Origin: Flammeovirgaceae bacterium
GTDB lineage: Bacteria; Bacteroidota; Bacteroidia; Cytophagales; Cyclobacteriaceae
Length of the DNA stretch: 64,000 bases
Direction of reading: 5' to 3'
Assembly (NCBI GenBank): GCA_021298015.1
Contig: JAJTGY010000012.1
Coordinates: 1-64,000, forward strand
Positions 45,696 through 54,258 of the stretch are shown here, piece after piece; the stretch's first letter is position 1, and each line of letters starts with the position of its first letter. The position numbers were made by a program, and so were the translations under genes. The notes beneath the pieces are model-generated. The model saw nothing but the letters and a program-made list of their open reading frames with translations, had not been told where the DNA came from and made no database searches.

Positions 45696-46262
45696 ATGGA
45701 AAACCCCGCGCAGCAGGAGCACGATTTGCCCAAACATGATGATTCGGTGGTGGAAGAAACGCCTCCTATGCAATCAACCGAGCCGGTGACGGAATCTTCC
45801 GGCAAGCCGGAAGCCGATCCGCTAAAGAAATTACAGGACGAATTGGCAGAGGCCAAAGACAAATACCTGCGGTTGTATGCCGAATTTGACAACTTCCGCA
45901 GGCGCTCGGCTAAAGAGCGCCTCGAACTGATTCAGACGGCCAACGAAAAACTTTTGCGCGACTTCCTTCCCGTTGCCGATGACTTCGAACGGGCCGAAAA
46001 ATCATTTGCGGGCCTGACCGATAAAGAGGCCGAGGGATTCAAACTGATCCACAACAAGTTCAAAAAACTACTTGACCAAAACGGGGTGAAGCCCATGGAG
46101 GCCGGACCTGCCGTAGCTTTCAATCCCGACCTGCATGAGGCCATTACCCAAATACCGGCTCCGGAAGAAAAGTTGAAAGGTAAAATCGTAGACGTGGTGG
46201 AGAAAGGTTACCTGCTCCACGACAAAGTGATTCGCTTCGCCAAAGTGGTGGTAGGCCAATAA
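45696..46262 (+). CDS. grpE: nucleotide exchange factor GrpE
   Basis: Co-chaperone of 188 residues that releases ADP from DnaK. An acidic, disordered N-terminus of about 45 residues leads to the long coiled-coil helix ([20 protein letters not shown]) and the family core [19 protein letters not shown]. The C-terminal beta-wing has [17 protein letters not shown] and [21 protein letters not shown]. Intact. It is followed after 10 bases by dnaJ, so the two are co-expressed; dnaK is not in the window. Confidence 0.96.
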   Translation: MENPAQQEHDLPKHDDSVVEETPPMQSTEPVTESSGKPEADPLKKLQDELAEAKDKYLRLYAEFDNFRRRSAKERLELIQTANEKLLRDFLPVADDFERAEKSFAGLTDKEAEGFKLIHNKFKKLLDQNGVKPMEAGPAVAFNPDLHEAITQIPAPEEKLKGKIVDVVEKGYLLHDKVIRFAKVVVGQ

Positions 46263-46272
46263 TTCACCTCTT

Positions 46273-47382
46273 ATGAGCAAGCGTGACTATTACGAAATCC
46301 TCGGTGTTACCAAATCGGCCAGCGCTGACGAAATCAAGAAGGCTTACCGGAAGGTAGCCATCCAGTTTCACCCGGATAAAAACCCGGGAAACAAAGAAGC
46401 GGAAGAGAAATTCAAGGAGGCCGCTGAGGCCTACGAGGTGTTGAGCGATGCGGACAAGCGCGCCCAGTACGACCGTTTTGGTCATTCCCGGGGCAATGGC
46501 GGTTTCCGAGGCCACGAGATGAACATGGACGATATCTTCTCGCAGTTTGGTGACATTTTTGGAGGCGGCAGTCCGTTCGACAGTTTCTTTGGCGGAGGAG
46601 GCGGGCGAAGCCGCACCCGCAAAGGCTCCAACCTGCGCATCAAACTGAAGCTGACACTGGAAGAAATTGCCAACGGTGCAGAGAAAAAAATTAAAGTGAA
46701 CCGCCTGGTTCAGGCCGATGGTGTCACGTTCAAAACGTGCCCTGCTTGTCAGGGACAGGGTCAGGTGCGCAAGGTGGTGAACACGATGCTCGGCCAAATG
46801 GTCTCGGCCAGCACCTGCTCGAGTTGCGGAGGCTCAGGCCAGATCATCGATAAACGCCCTCCGGGTGTCGATAACTCCGGATTAGTCAGCAAAGAAGATG
46901 TGATTTCGGTGCGCGTACCGGCCGGGGTGGGCGATGGTATGCAACTCTCGATGTCTGGCAAGGGAAATGAAGCTCCGGGTGGTGGCCTGCCAGGCGACCT
47001 GCTTATTCAAATTGAAGAGGTTGAGGATAAGGTGCTGAAACGGGACGGCAATAATCTGATTCATGATCTGCACATCAGTTTTATTGATGCCGCGCTGGGC
47101 ACCTCGGTGGAAGTGCCCTCGGTGGGCGGCAAGGTGCGCATCAAGATTGATCCCGGAACGCAAAGCGGTAAGATTCTGCGGCTGCGCGGCAAGGGTTTGC
47201 GCGACCTCAATGGCTACGGTACGGGAGATCAACTCATTTATATCAATGTCTGGACACCTAAGCGACTGACGTCCGAAGAGCGGGCGAAACTGGAGTCGCT
47301 TAAACAATCTCCGAACTTCCAGCCGAGTCCTGAAGCCGGTGAAAAGGGCTTTTTCGAGCGAATGAAAGAGTATTTTGGTTGA
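46273..47382 (+). CDS. dnaJ: chaperone DnaJ with only zinc centre II
   Basis: Hsp40 co-chaperone of 369 residues that feeds substrates to DnaK and triggers its ATPase. The J domain (residues 4-70) is intact with the HPD motif in [11 protein letters not shown] Gly/Phe-rich linker follows ([20 protein letters not shown]). The zinc domain is odd. A normal DnaJ has four CxxCxGxG motifs; here only the second (CPACQGQG, C156/C159) and third (CSSCGGSG, C182/C185) remain. The places of motifs 1 and 4 read LVQADGVTF and [10 protein letters not shown] and carry no cysteine. The C-terminal beta domains ([17 protein letters not shown]...) and the dimer region follow normally. The call is firm; the lost centre is discussed as a finding. 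Confidence 0.95.
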   Translation: MSKRDYYEILGVTKSASADEIKKAYRKVAIQFHPDKNPGNKEAEEKFKEAAEAYEVLSDADKRAQYDRFGHSRGNGGFRGHEMNMDDIFSQFGDIFGGGSPFDSFFGGGGGRSRTRKGSNLRIKLKLTLEEIANGAEKKIKVNRLVQADGVTFKTCPACQGQGQVRKVVNTMLGQMVSASTCSSCGGSGQIIDKRPPGVDNSGLVSKEDVISVRVPAGVGDGMQLSMSGKGNEAPGGGLPGDLLIQIEEVEDKVLKRDGNNLIHDLHISFIDAALGTSVEVPSVGGKVRIKIDPGTQSGKILRLRGKGLRDLNGYGTGDQLIYINVWTPKRLTSEERAKLESLKQSPNFQPSPEAGEKGFFERMKEYFG

Positions 47383-47450
47383 AATTGTTTGCTCTTTGTG
47401 GGGCATCGACCTCAAATCCCTGAACAAATAGAAATTTTAAAAGTCGACTG

Positions 47451-47498
47451 AAACCCTGGGGAGAACTCCCCGTTTAACCTAGCTATGGGTTTTTTTTG
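47451..47498 (+). terminator. terminator-like structure after dnaJ
   Basis: AAACCC (47451-47456) can pair with GGGTTT (47487-47492), enclosing a small inner hairpin GGGGAGAACTCCCC; an eight-T run closes the structure. It lies about 70 bases downstream of the dnaJ stop. The remaining gap to 47566 holds no recognisable feature. Confidence 0.6.
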
Positions 47499-47566
47499 CT
47501 TAACGAAAACTTAACAAAAGGCACACAGGCACAACCCTGCGGGGTGGCCAACCGTAAAACAGGTAA

Positions 47567-48460
47567 ATGAAGGCGTTTGTCTTAGTTGGTATTGGCGGAT
47601 TATTGTCTCTGGGCGCAGCCGCCCAGATTAAAAAGCAATTTTCTATTGGTGCATCGGACGATTGCAAACGGGTATCCTTGCAGTTGAAAGCAAAAACCGG
47701 CAATTGCTTCATCCGCCCCAGCCAGAATAAAGAGCTCCTTGACATTTACAGCAACCAGCAAGCAGAAGAATATGCGCATTCGCTCGCGCAGGATGTGCGT
47801 GGCGATGTATGCTCTGTGAAGATAGCCATGGACCAGGCTAATCAGAGAGGTGTGGGCCAAAAAATTTCGTATCAGGTTTTTGGTGGCGAAAACCGCACCG
47901 TAGACGGTAAGGTCTGGAAGTTCTATCTCTCCGAAACCAAACCCTATTCACTTGATTTGGATTATGGGCTCGGTAATGCTGATATCGATTTGAGTGGCCT
48001 CGCAGTTGAGCGGTTAAAGATCAGGACCGGAACAGCCGATGTTCTGCTTTCCTACAGCGCAGAACCCAATAAGGTAAAGATGGATACCTTCTTCGTTAAG
48101 GTGGATATGGGCTCATTACAGGCCAAACACATCAACCTGGCCAACGCGCAGGTTGTGGTGGCCGAGGTTGGTTTTGGTAACATGCTGCTGGATTTCAGCG
48201 ACAAGACCGAATATCCTCGGATGGTGCAGGGTTCGGTAGGCGCTGGCAATCTGATAATTCGGCTTCCGTCAAAAGATGTACCGGTGCTGGTTAAACTGTC
48301 GGATTCGTGGTTGTGCAGCATTGACCTGGTTCGGAGCCTGAAAAAGATTGGCGACAACACCTACGCCAATGCTGCGTATTCCGGCAATCAAAAAAATGCT
48401 ATGGTCTTTGACCTTGACGTATCCATGGGCAAGATCACCTTCCGCGAGCGTCCCGAATAG
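47567..48460 (+). CDS. exported beta-solenoid-like (toastrack/DUF4097-type) protein
   Basis: Exported protein of 297 residues with the signal peptide MKAFVLVGIGGLLSLGAAAQ. The body is built of short beta-strands with alternating polar and hydrophobic residues, such as LDLDYGLGNADIDLSGL, VERLKIRTGTADVLLSYS, VDMGSLQAKHINLANAQ and VGFGNMLLDFSD. This resembles the toastrack beta-solenoid of LiaF/DUF4097 proteins. No catalytic residues stand out. Some such domains associate with envelope-stress systems in other phyla; a link to the ABC genes downstream is not shown. The best description is an exported protein of unknown function. Confidence 0.7.
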   Translation: MKAFVLVGIGGLLSLGAAAQIKKQFSIGASDDCKRVSLQLKAKTGNCFIRPSQNKELLDIYSNQQAEEYAHSLAQDVRGDVCSVKIAMDQANQRGVGQKISYQVFGGENRTVDGKVWKFYLSETKPYSLDLDYGLGNADIDLSGLAVERLKIRTGTADVLLSYSAEPNKVKMDTFFVKVDMGSLQAKHINLANAQVVVAEVGFGNMLLDFSDKTEYPRMVQGSVGAGNLIIRLPSKDVPVLVKLSDSWLCSIDLVRSLKKIGDNTYANAAYSGNQKNAMVFDLDVSMGKITFRERPE

Positions 48461-48499
48461 TAGTTGCCTGTTTTGATGTTGAATAAACATTCCGCGGAG

Positions 48500-48529
48500 T
48501 TTGACCGTGTAATTCTCTTCCTATTTTTG
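48500..48529 (+). promoter_or_regulatory. Bacteroidota promoter of the ABC transporter operon
   Basis: TTTG at 48500-48503 and TATTTTTG at 48522-48529, 18 bases apart, fit both consensus elements. The start codon lies 34 bases further on, so the leader is about 30 bases. Confidence 0.75.
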
Positions 48530-48563
48530 CTACTAATTTAAAATAAACATAAACCCCTGCCTT

Positions 48564-49505
48564 GTGGAAGCACTTGTAGCTGAACACGTGACAAAGCAGT
48601 ACTCAAATCATACCGCCCTGGACGATGTGAGTCTGACCATTCCGGAAAAATCTGTTTATGGCCTTCTGGGGCCCAATGGGGCCGGCAAAACCACGTTGAT
48701 CCGAATCATCAATCAGATCATTAATGCCGATGGGGGCGAAGTTCGAATTTTTGGAGAAAAATTGAAGCCCGGCCACGTGGAAATCATCGGCTACCTGCCC
48801 GAGGAGCGCGGTCTCTATAAAAAAATGAAAGTAGGTGACCAGCTCATGTACCTGGCTCAATTAAAAGGTTTGGGAAAGCAGGATGCATTTCAACGTATTA
48901 AAGTCTGGTTCGAGCGATTTGAGATTAAGGACTGGTGGAATAAGAAAGTGGAGGACCTCTCGAAGGGCATGGCACAAAAAGTTCAGTTTATCAGCACCCT
49001 ACTTCACGAGCCTAAGTTGATCATCCTGGATGAGCCATTCTCCGGTTTCGACCCGGTGAATGCCCAATTGATTACGGATGAGATTCTGGGGTTGAAAGAG
49101 CGCGGCAGTACGATCATTTTTTCCACCCACCGGATGGAGACGGTTGAGTCGCTGTGCGATCATATCGCCATGATCAACAAGTCAAAGAAAGTGTTGGAGG
49201 GCTCCAAAAAAGACGTGAAAGCAAGCTACAAGACAAACACCTACGTAGTGGAGCATCGGGGCAACTTCCGGCTTTCGGGTGTGGGTCACCAACTGGTGTC
49301 GCAAAAAGAGCTGGAGGGCAATCACTTTGTAACATTAATCAAAGCGGATCAGGGCAGTTCGCCCAACGCCCTGCTGCACGAGTTGTTGCCTCAAACCGAG
49401 GTATTCCGCTTTGAACAAAAACTTCCCACCATGGCCGAAATTTTCATCAACCTGGTGAAAGCCGAAGGCGATGAAGCGTTGCGCAAACATTTACAAGAAG
49501 CCTAA
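48564..49505 (+). CDS. ABC transporter ATP-binding protein (NatA-like)
   Basis: ATPase of 313 residues starting at GTG 48564 (read M, then EALVAEHVTKQY). Walker A is GLLGPNGAGKTTLIR, the Q-loop region is GYLPEERGLYKKM, the signature is DLSKGMAQKVQF, Walker B is LIILDEPFSGFDPVN, and the H-loop is STHRME. A C-terminal extension of about 80 residues (DUF4162-like, with KLPTMAEIFINLV) is typical of NatA-type exporters. It is 18 bases upstream of its permease. The substrate is unknown; in Bacillus, NatAB exports sodium. Confidence 0.93.
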   Translation: MEALVAEHVTKQYSNHTALDDVSLTIPEKSVYGLLGPNGAGKTTLIRIINQIINADGGEVRIFGEKLKPGHVEIIGYLPEERGLYKKMKVGDQLMYLAQLKGLGKQDAFQRIKVWFERFEIKDWWNKKVEDLSKGMAQKVQFISTLLHEPKLIILDEPFSGFDPVNAQLITDEILGLKERGSTIIFSTHRMETVESLCDHIAMINKSKKVLEGSKKDVKASYKTNTYVVEHRGNFRLSGVGHQLVSQKELEGNHFVTLIKADQGSSPNALLHELLPQTEVFRFEQKLPTMAEIFINLVKAEGDEALRKHLQEA

Positions 49506-49523
49506 ACCGAAAAGCACCGAGAT

Positions 49524-50858
49524 ATGAACAAAGTTTGGTTGATCATTCAACGCGAGTTTTTGAATCGCGTGCAGAAAAAATCGTTTTTGGTTACCACCAT
49601 TTTGGTGCCGTTGATTATTCCGGCCATTATGGGGGTGTTGGTGTATGTCATGATTCAGGAAGTAAAGGAAGCCAAGCCTGATACCCTTCAAGTGCTGGAC
49701 GAAAGTCAACTGTTTAAATTGGAGTCTAACAAGAGACTGACTATTGTGCCCGTTTCAGGATCAATTGTTCAGGTCAAGGCTGCGTATATGGAGTCAGATG
49801 ATTTCGGATTGCTGTATATCCCACCTGCGGAGTCAATAGGCGACATAACGGGAATAACACTATACACAAAGGAGAGCCAAAGTCCGGAAAAAGTTGGGAA
49901 CGTTACTTCCATGCTAACAGATTTAGTGAAAGATTCGAAGATGGAGAAGTACAACGTAGACAAGGAAACTCTAAAAGATATTCGAACAACCGAGGTTAAT
50001 CTACAGGAGATTAATCTTAGTGAGGATGGCCAAGAACAATCCAGTAATACTCAAATCAAGAGTGGTCTGGGTATGGCCTTAGGAATACTCATTTACATGT
50101 TTGTACTCATTTACGGAATCCAAATTATGCAGGGCGTCATTGATGAAAAGACCTCCAAGATTGTCGAGGTGATTGTTTCTTCAGTAAAGCCATTCCAACT
50201 CATGCTTGGAAAGATAATTGGGATCGCTTCCGTTGGGCTTTTGCAGTTCATAATTTGGATCGTGTTGATATTTGGGGTTACCACGTCAGTATTGGGTTAT
50301 TTCGGTTTAAAAATGCCTCAGCAACAAGCGATGGAGCAAGTGATTGAAAGCACCAGCGATGAAGAGGTAAAAGAGGTCATTGCAAAGCAGAGCAATCAAG
50401 GTCCGGAGTTTCTTCAAAACCTGAGTCAAATCCCATTTTTGAAAATCGCCCTAGTATTCTTGTTCTACTTTCTGGGGGGGTATTTGCTATATGGTGCCCT
50501 TTTCGCAGCAGTAGGTTCCGCAGTAGAATCAATTCAAGAGTCTCAACAGTTCCAATTTCCAATTACGATTCCATTATTGATAGGATACCTGGGGCTTTTT
50601 ATGTTTATTGTACGAGATCCGCATGGTACGGTAAGCTATTGGCTATCAATCATACCCTTTACATCACCAGTAGCGATGGTTGGTAGAATTGCCTACGATG
50701 TCCCCACATCGGATTTAGTTTTATCCATGGTGCTGTTGGTTGGCGGCTTCATCTTCACCACCTGGATAGCCGGCCGCATTTACCGCGTGGGTATTTTGAT
50801 GACGGGCACCAAGGTAAACTACAAGGTGCTGGCCAAGTGGTTCATGACGAAGGTCTAG
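49524..50858 (+). CDS. ABC-2 type permease (NatB-like), compositionally mosaic
   Basis: Permease of 444 residues. Helix 1 is near residue 25 (FLVTTILVPLIIPAIMGVLVY), followed by an extracytoplasmic domain of about 150 residues and then five or six helices, with IQIMQGVIDEKTSKIVEVIV (a conserved ABC-2 block) and FLFYFLGGYLLYGALFAAVG. It is complete and in frame. Hand counts of sample lines from about 49690 to 50700 give 33-43% G+C, against about 52% in the preceding ATPase gene. The first 50 codons and the last 40 look like the rest of the genome. This suggests that the middle was replaced by recombination, though relaxed codon choice is possible. Confidence 0.9.
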   Translation: MNKVWLIIQREFLNRVQKKSFLVTTILVPLIIPAIMGVLVYVMIQEVKEAKPDTLQVLDESQLFKLESNKRLTIVPVSGSIVQVKAAYMESDDFGLLYIPPAESIGDITGITLYTKESQSPEKVGNVTSMLTDLVKDSKMEKYNVDKETLKDIRTTEVNLQEINLSEDGQEQSSNTQIKSGLGMALGILIYMFVLIYGIQIMQGVIDEKTSKIVEVIVSSVKPFQLMLGKIIGIASVGLLQFIIWIVLIFGVTTSVLGYFGLKMPQQQAMEQVIESTSDEEVKEVIAKQSNQGPEFLQNLSQIPFLKIALVFLFYFLGGYLLYGALFAAVGSAVESIQESQQFQFPITIPLLIGYLGLFMFIVRDPHGTVSYWLSIIPFTSPVAMVGRIAYDVPTSDLVLSMVLLVGGFIFTTWIAGRIYRVGILMTGTKVNYKVLAKWFMTKV

Positions 50859-50883
50859 ACCAGCCAAACCCTCAAACACCAAA

Positions 50884-50914
50884 AAAATCTCTCCCGATCC
50901 GGAGAGATTTTTTT
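50884..50914 (+). terminator. terminator after the ABC transporter operon
   Basis: An 11-base stem, AAAATCTCTCC against GGAGAGATTTT, with a six-base CGATCC loop and a T-run. It overlaps the region just before the histidine kinase promoter box. Confidence 0.88.
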
Positions 50915-50917
50915 CTT

Positions 50918-50925
50918 TACTTTCG
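50918..50925 (+). promoter_or_regulatory. putative promoter box for the orphan kinase
   Basis: TACTTTCG is one base off TAnnTTTG and ends 6 bases before the ATG at 50932. If used, the message would have almost no leader. Confidence 0.35.
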
Positions 50926-50931
50926 GTTCGC

Positions 50932-52143
50932 ATGGCCAGTAAAAACACCCCGGCATCCATGGAATTCTATCAGGACAACACGAACCTGAAGTGGATTATT
51001 CTCATCGTATCGGTGGTGATTAGCGTGGGCTCCATTTATTACACCGATGTGCTCGTTGACCAGCTCAAGGAACGCGAACGTAACCAAATCAACCTGTTTG
51101 CCCGCGCCCTGGAATACACCATTAACGAAGCCGAAAACAACATTCTGTTTATCCGGGAGGAAATCATTCTGAAAAATCACTCCATCCCCACCCTGCAGGT
51201 GAGTGAGCAGGGTGACATTCTCAGTTACATCAACCTGCCGGTTGACTCGGCCTGGTCGGCCGAAAAGAAAAAGAGTTACCTCAACCGCCAGTTGGCTGAA
51301 ATGAAGCGTACCTATGCGCCCATCGAGATCTTGCTCAAAGACGAAAACAACGAAGTATTCGGCCGACAGTACCTCTACTACAAGAATTCATTCCTGCTTA
51401 GCCAGCTCATGGCATACCCCTACATTCAGCTGTCCGTTATCGCCATTTTCGCCTTCATTTCGTACCTGGCCTTCAACTATTCGCGCGTGGCCGAACAAAA
51501 CCGCGTATGGGTAGGGCTCGCGAAAGAGACGGCCCACCAACTCGGCACACCCTTATCATCGTTGATGGCTTGGCTCGAGGTGCTACGCGATGACCCGGAA
51601 ATTAAAGGTAAAGGCGTGGTGGATGAGTTGGAAAAAGACATTCTGAAACTGCGGGTGGTCACCGAGCGCTTTTCCAGTATAGGATCAACCCCGGTGCTCA
51701 AATCGGAAAATGTGTACCAACTCATCACCAATGTAGTGGGGTATCTGCGGCCCCGCGTATCATCCAAGATTACGTTCGAACTCTACACGCTATCCGAAAA
51801 CATACAGGCTAGAATTCATGCCCCGTTGTTTGAATGGGTTATCGAAAATCTCTGCAAAAATGCGGTTGATGCCATGGGCAACACCGGCACGATTGCCATC
51901 AAAATCTTACGCGGCAGCGACAGCAAAGTTTTCATTGATATTTCGGACACCGGCAAGGGCATACCCAAAGGCAGCGTGGCCAGTGTTTTCAAGCCGGGCT
52001 ACACCACCAAAAAGCGCGGCTGGGGGCTTGGCCTGGCCCTGGCGAAGCGGATAATTGAACTCTATCACGAGGGGAGGATATTCGTTAAATCCTCAGAAGA
52101 AAACCTGGGAACCACCTTTCGCATCCAGCTTCAGGCAGGTTAA
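50932..52143 (+). CDS. orphan membrane histidine kinase
   Basis: Sensor kinase of 403 residues. It has two hydrophobic helices (about residues 22-40 and 163-182: LKWIILIVSVVISVGSIYY and QLSVIAIFAFISYLAFNY) around an extracytoplasmic region of about 120 residues. The phospho-acceptor box is KETAHQLGTPLSSLMAWLE with His202, in an H-x-L-x-T-P form rather than H-E-L-R-x-P. The ATPase domain has NLCKNAVDAM (N box), ISDTGKGIPKGS (G1) and RGWGLGLALAKRI (G2). No HAMP domain is evident and no response regulator gene is next to it, so the partner must be encoded elsewhere. Confidence 0.9.
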   Translation: MASKNTPASMEFYQDNTNLKWIILIVSVVISVGSIYYTDVLVDQLKERERNQINLFARALEYTINEAENNILFIREEIILKNHSIPTLQVSEQGDILSYINLPVDSAWSAEKKKSYLNRQLAEMKRTYAPIEILLKDENNEVFGRQYLYYKNSFLLSQLMAYPYIQLSVIAIFAFISYLAFNYSRVAEQNRVWVGLAKETAHQLGTPLSSLMAWLEVLRDDPEIKGKGVVDELEKDILKLRVVTERFSSIGSTPVLKSENVYQLITNVVGYLRPRVSSKITFELYTLSENIQARIHAPLFEWVIENLCKNAVDAMGNTGTIAIKILRGSDSKVFIDISDTGKGIPKGSVASVFKPGYTTKKRGWGLGLALAKRIIELYHEGRIFVKSSEENLGTTFRIQLQAG

Positions 52144-52171
52144 GAGAGCTTCCAAAATGGGGCGCAAAACC

Positions 52172-52202
52172 TTTGCCCAAGACCCTGAATATGCTACTTT
52201 TG
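52172..52202 (+). promoter_or_regulatory. Bacteroidota promoter for atpD-atpC
   Basis: TTTG at 52172-52175 and TACTTTTG at 52195-52202 with a 19-base spacer match the consensus closely. The atpD ATG is 92 bases further on, so the leader is long (about 85 bases); the leader holds no evident structure. Confidence 0.75.
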
Positions 52203-52257
52203 CGCTCGGATTTTGGATGCAGTGGATTTCATTCGTAACTGATTCAAAATCATTTAG

Positions 52258-53799
<1,542 letters not shown>

Positions 53800-53806
53800 G
53801 TTGCGT

Positions 53807-54055
53807 ATGCACCTGGAAATCCTAACACCTGAGAAAAAGATATTTGAGGGTGACGTGTCTTCGGCCACATTCCCTGGTGCCGATGGTTCCTTTCAGATAT
53901 TGAATCATCATGCCCCGCTGGTGAGTTTGCTGAAGGAAGGTTCGGTCGAGTATAAAACCGGAAAGGATGGCAAACAAAGCCTGGTGATCACCGGTGGCGT
54001 GGTGGAAGTACTGCGCGATCACGTGATTTTACTGGCCGATGGTGTGAAGCAATAG
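53807..54055 (+). CDS. atpC: F0F1 ATP synthase subunit epsilon, barrel domain only
   Basis: Protein of 82 residues from the ATG at 53807 (MHLEILTPEKKIFEGDVSSA), 7 bases after atpD. It covers the N-terminal beta-sandwich that binds gamma and the c-ring (ATFPGADGSFQILNHHAPLVSLL, VEYKTGKDGKQSLVITGGVVEV). The C-terminal two-helix domain that inhibits hydrolysis in other bacteria (about 50 residues) is absent; the chain stops right after the barrel. A terminator follows. Confidence 0.94.
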   Translation: MHLEILTPEKKIFEGDVSSATFPGADGSFQILNHHAPLVSLLKEGSVEYKTGKDGKQSLVITGGVVEVLRDHVILLADGVKQ

Positions 54056-54073
54056 TCGTTGACGGTCAAAAGC

Positions 54074-54105
54074 AAAAAAGGCCACCGCGATGCGGTGGCC
54101 TTTTT
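54074..54105 (+). terminator. terminator after atpC
   Basis: AAAAAAGGCCACCGC pairs with GCGGTGGCCTTTTT around a GAT loop and ends in a T-run: a strong intrinsic terminator 20 bases after the atpC stop. Confidence 0.92.
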
Positions 54106-54172
54106 AATTTCCTCAAAGACAGGCCACGGACGCCTACAGGCATCGCAAAAATACTTAAAGATCAAGTCCGTC

Positions 54173-54193
54173 ATGCCGCGCAAGTCCCGGCAT
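54173..54193. repeat. short REP-like palindrome
   Basis: ATGCCG (54173-54178) and CGGCAT (54188-54193) surround a nine-base loop in the gap after atpC. It looks like a dispersed intergenic palindrome, but only one copy is in the window. The rest of the 203-base gap shows nothing else. Confidence 0.35.
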
Positions 54194-54258
54194 CCCATTC
54201 TCAATACACAGAAGCGCATTCGAGCACTATAGCCGGGGTATTAACTGCATTTTAGCTT

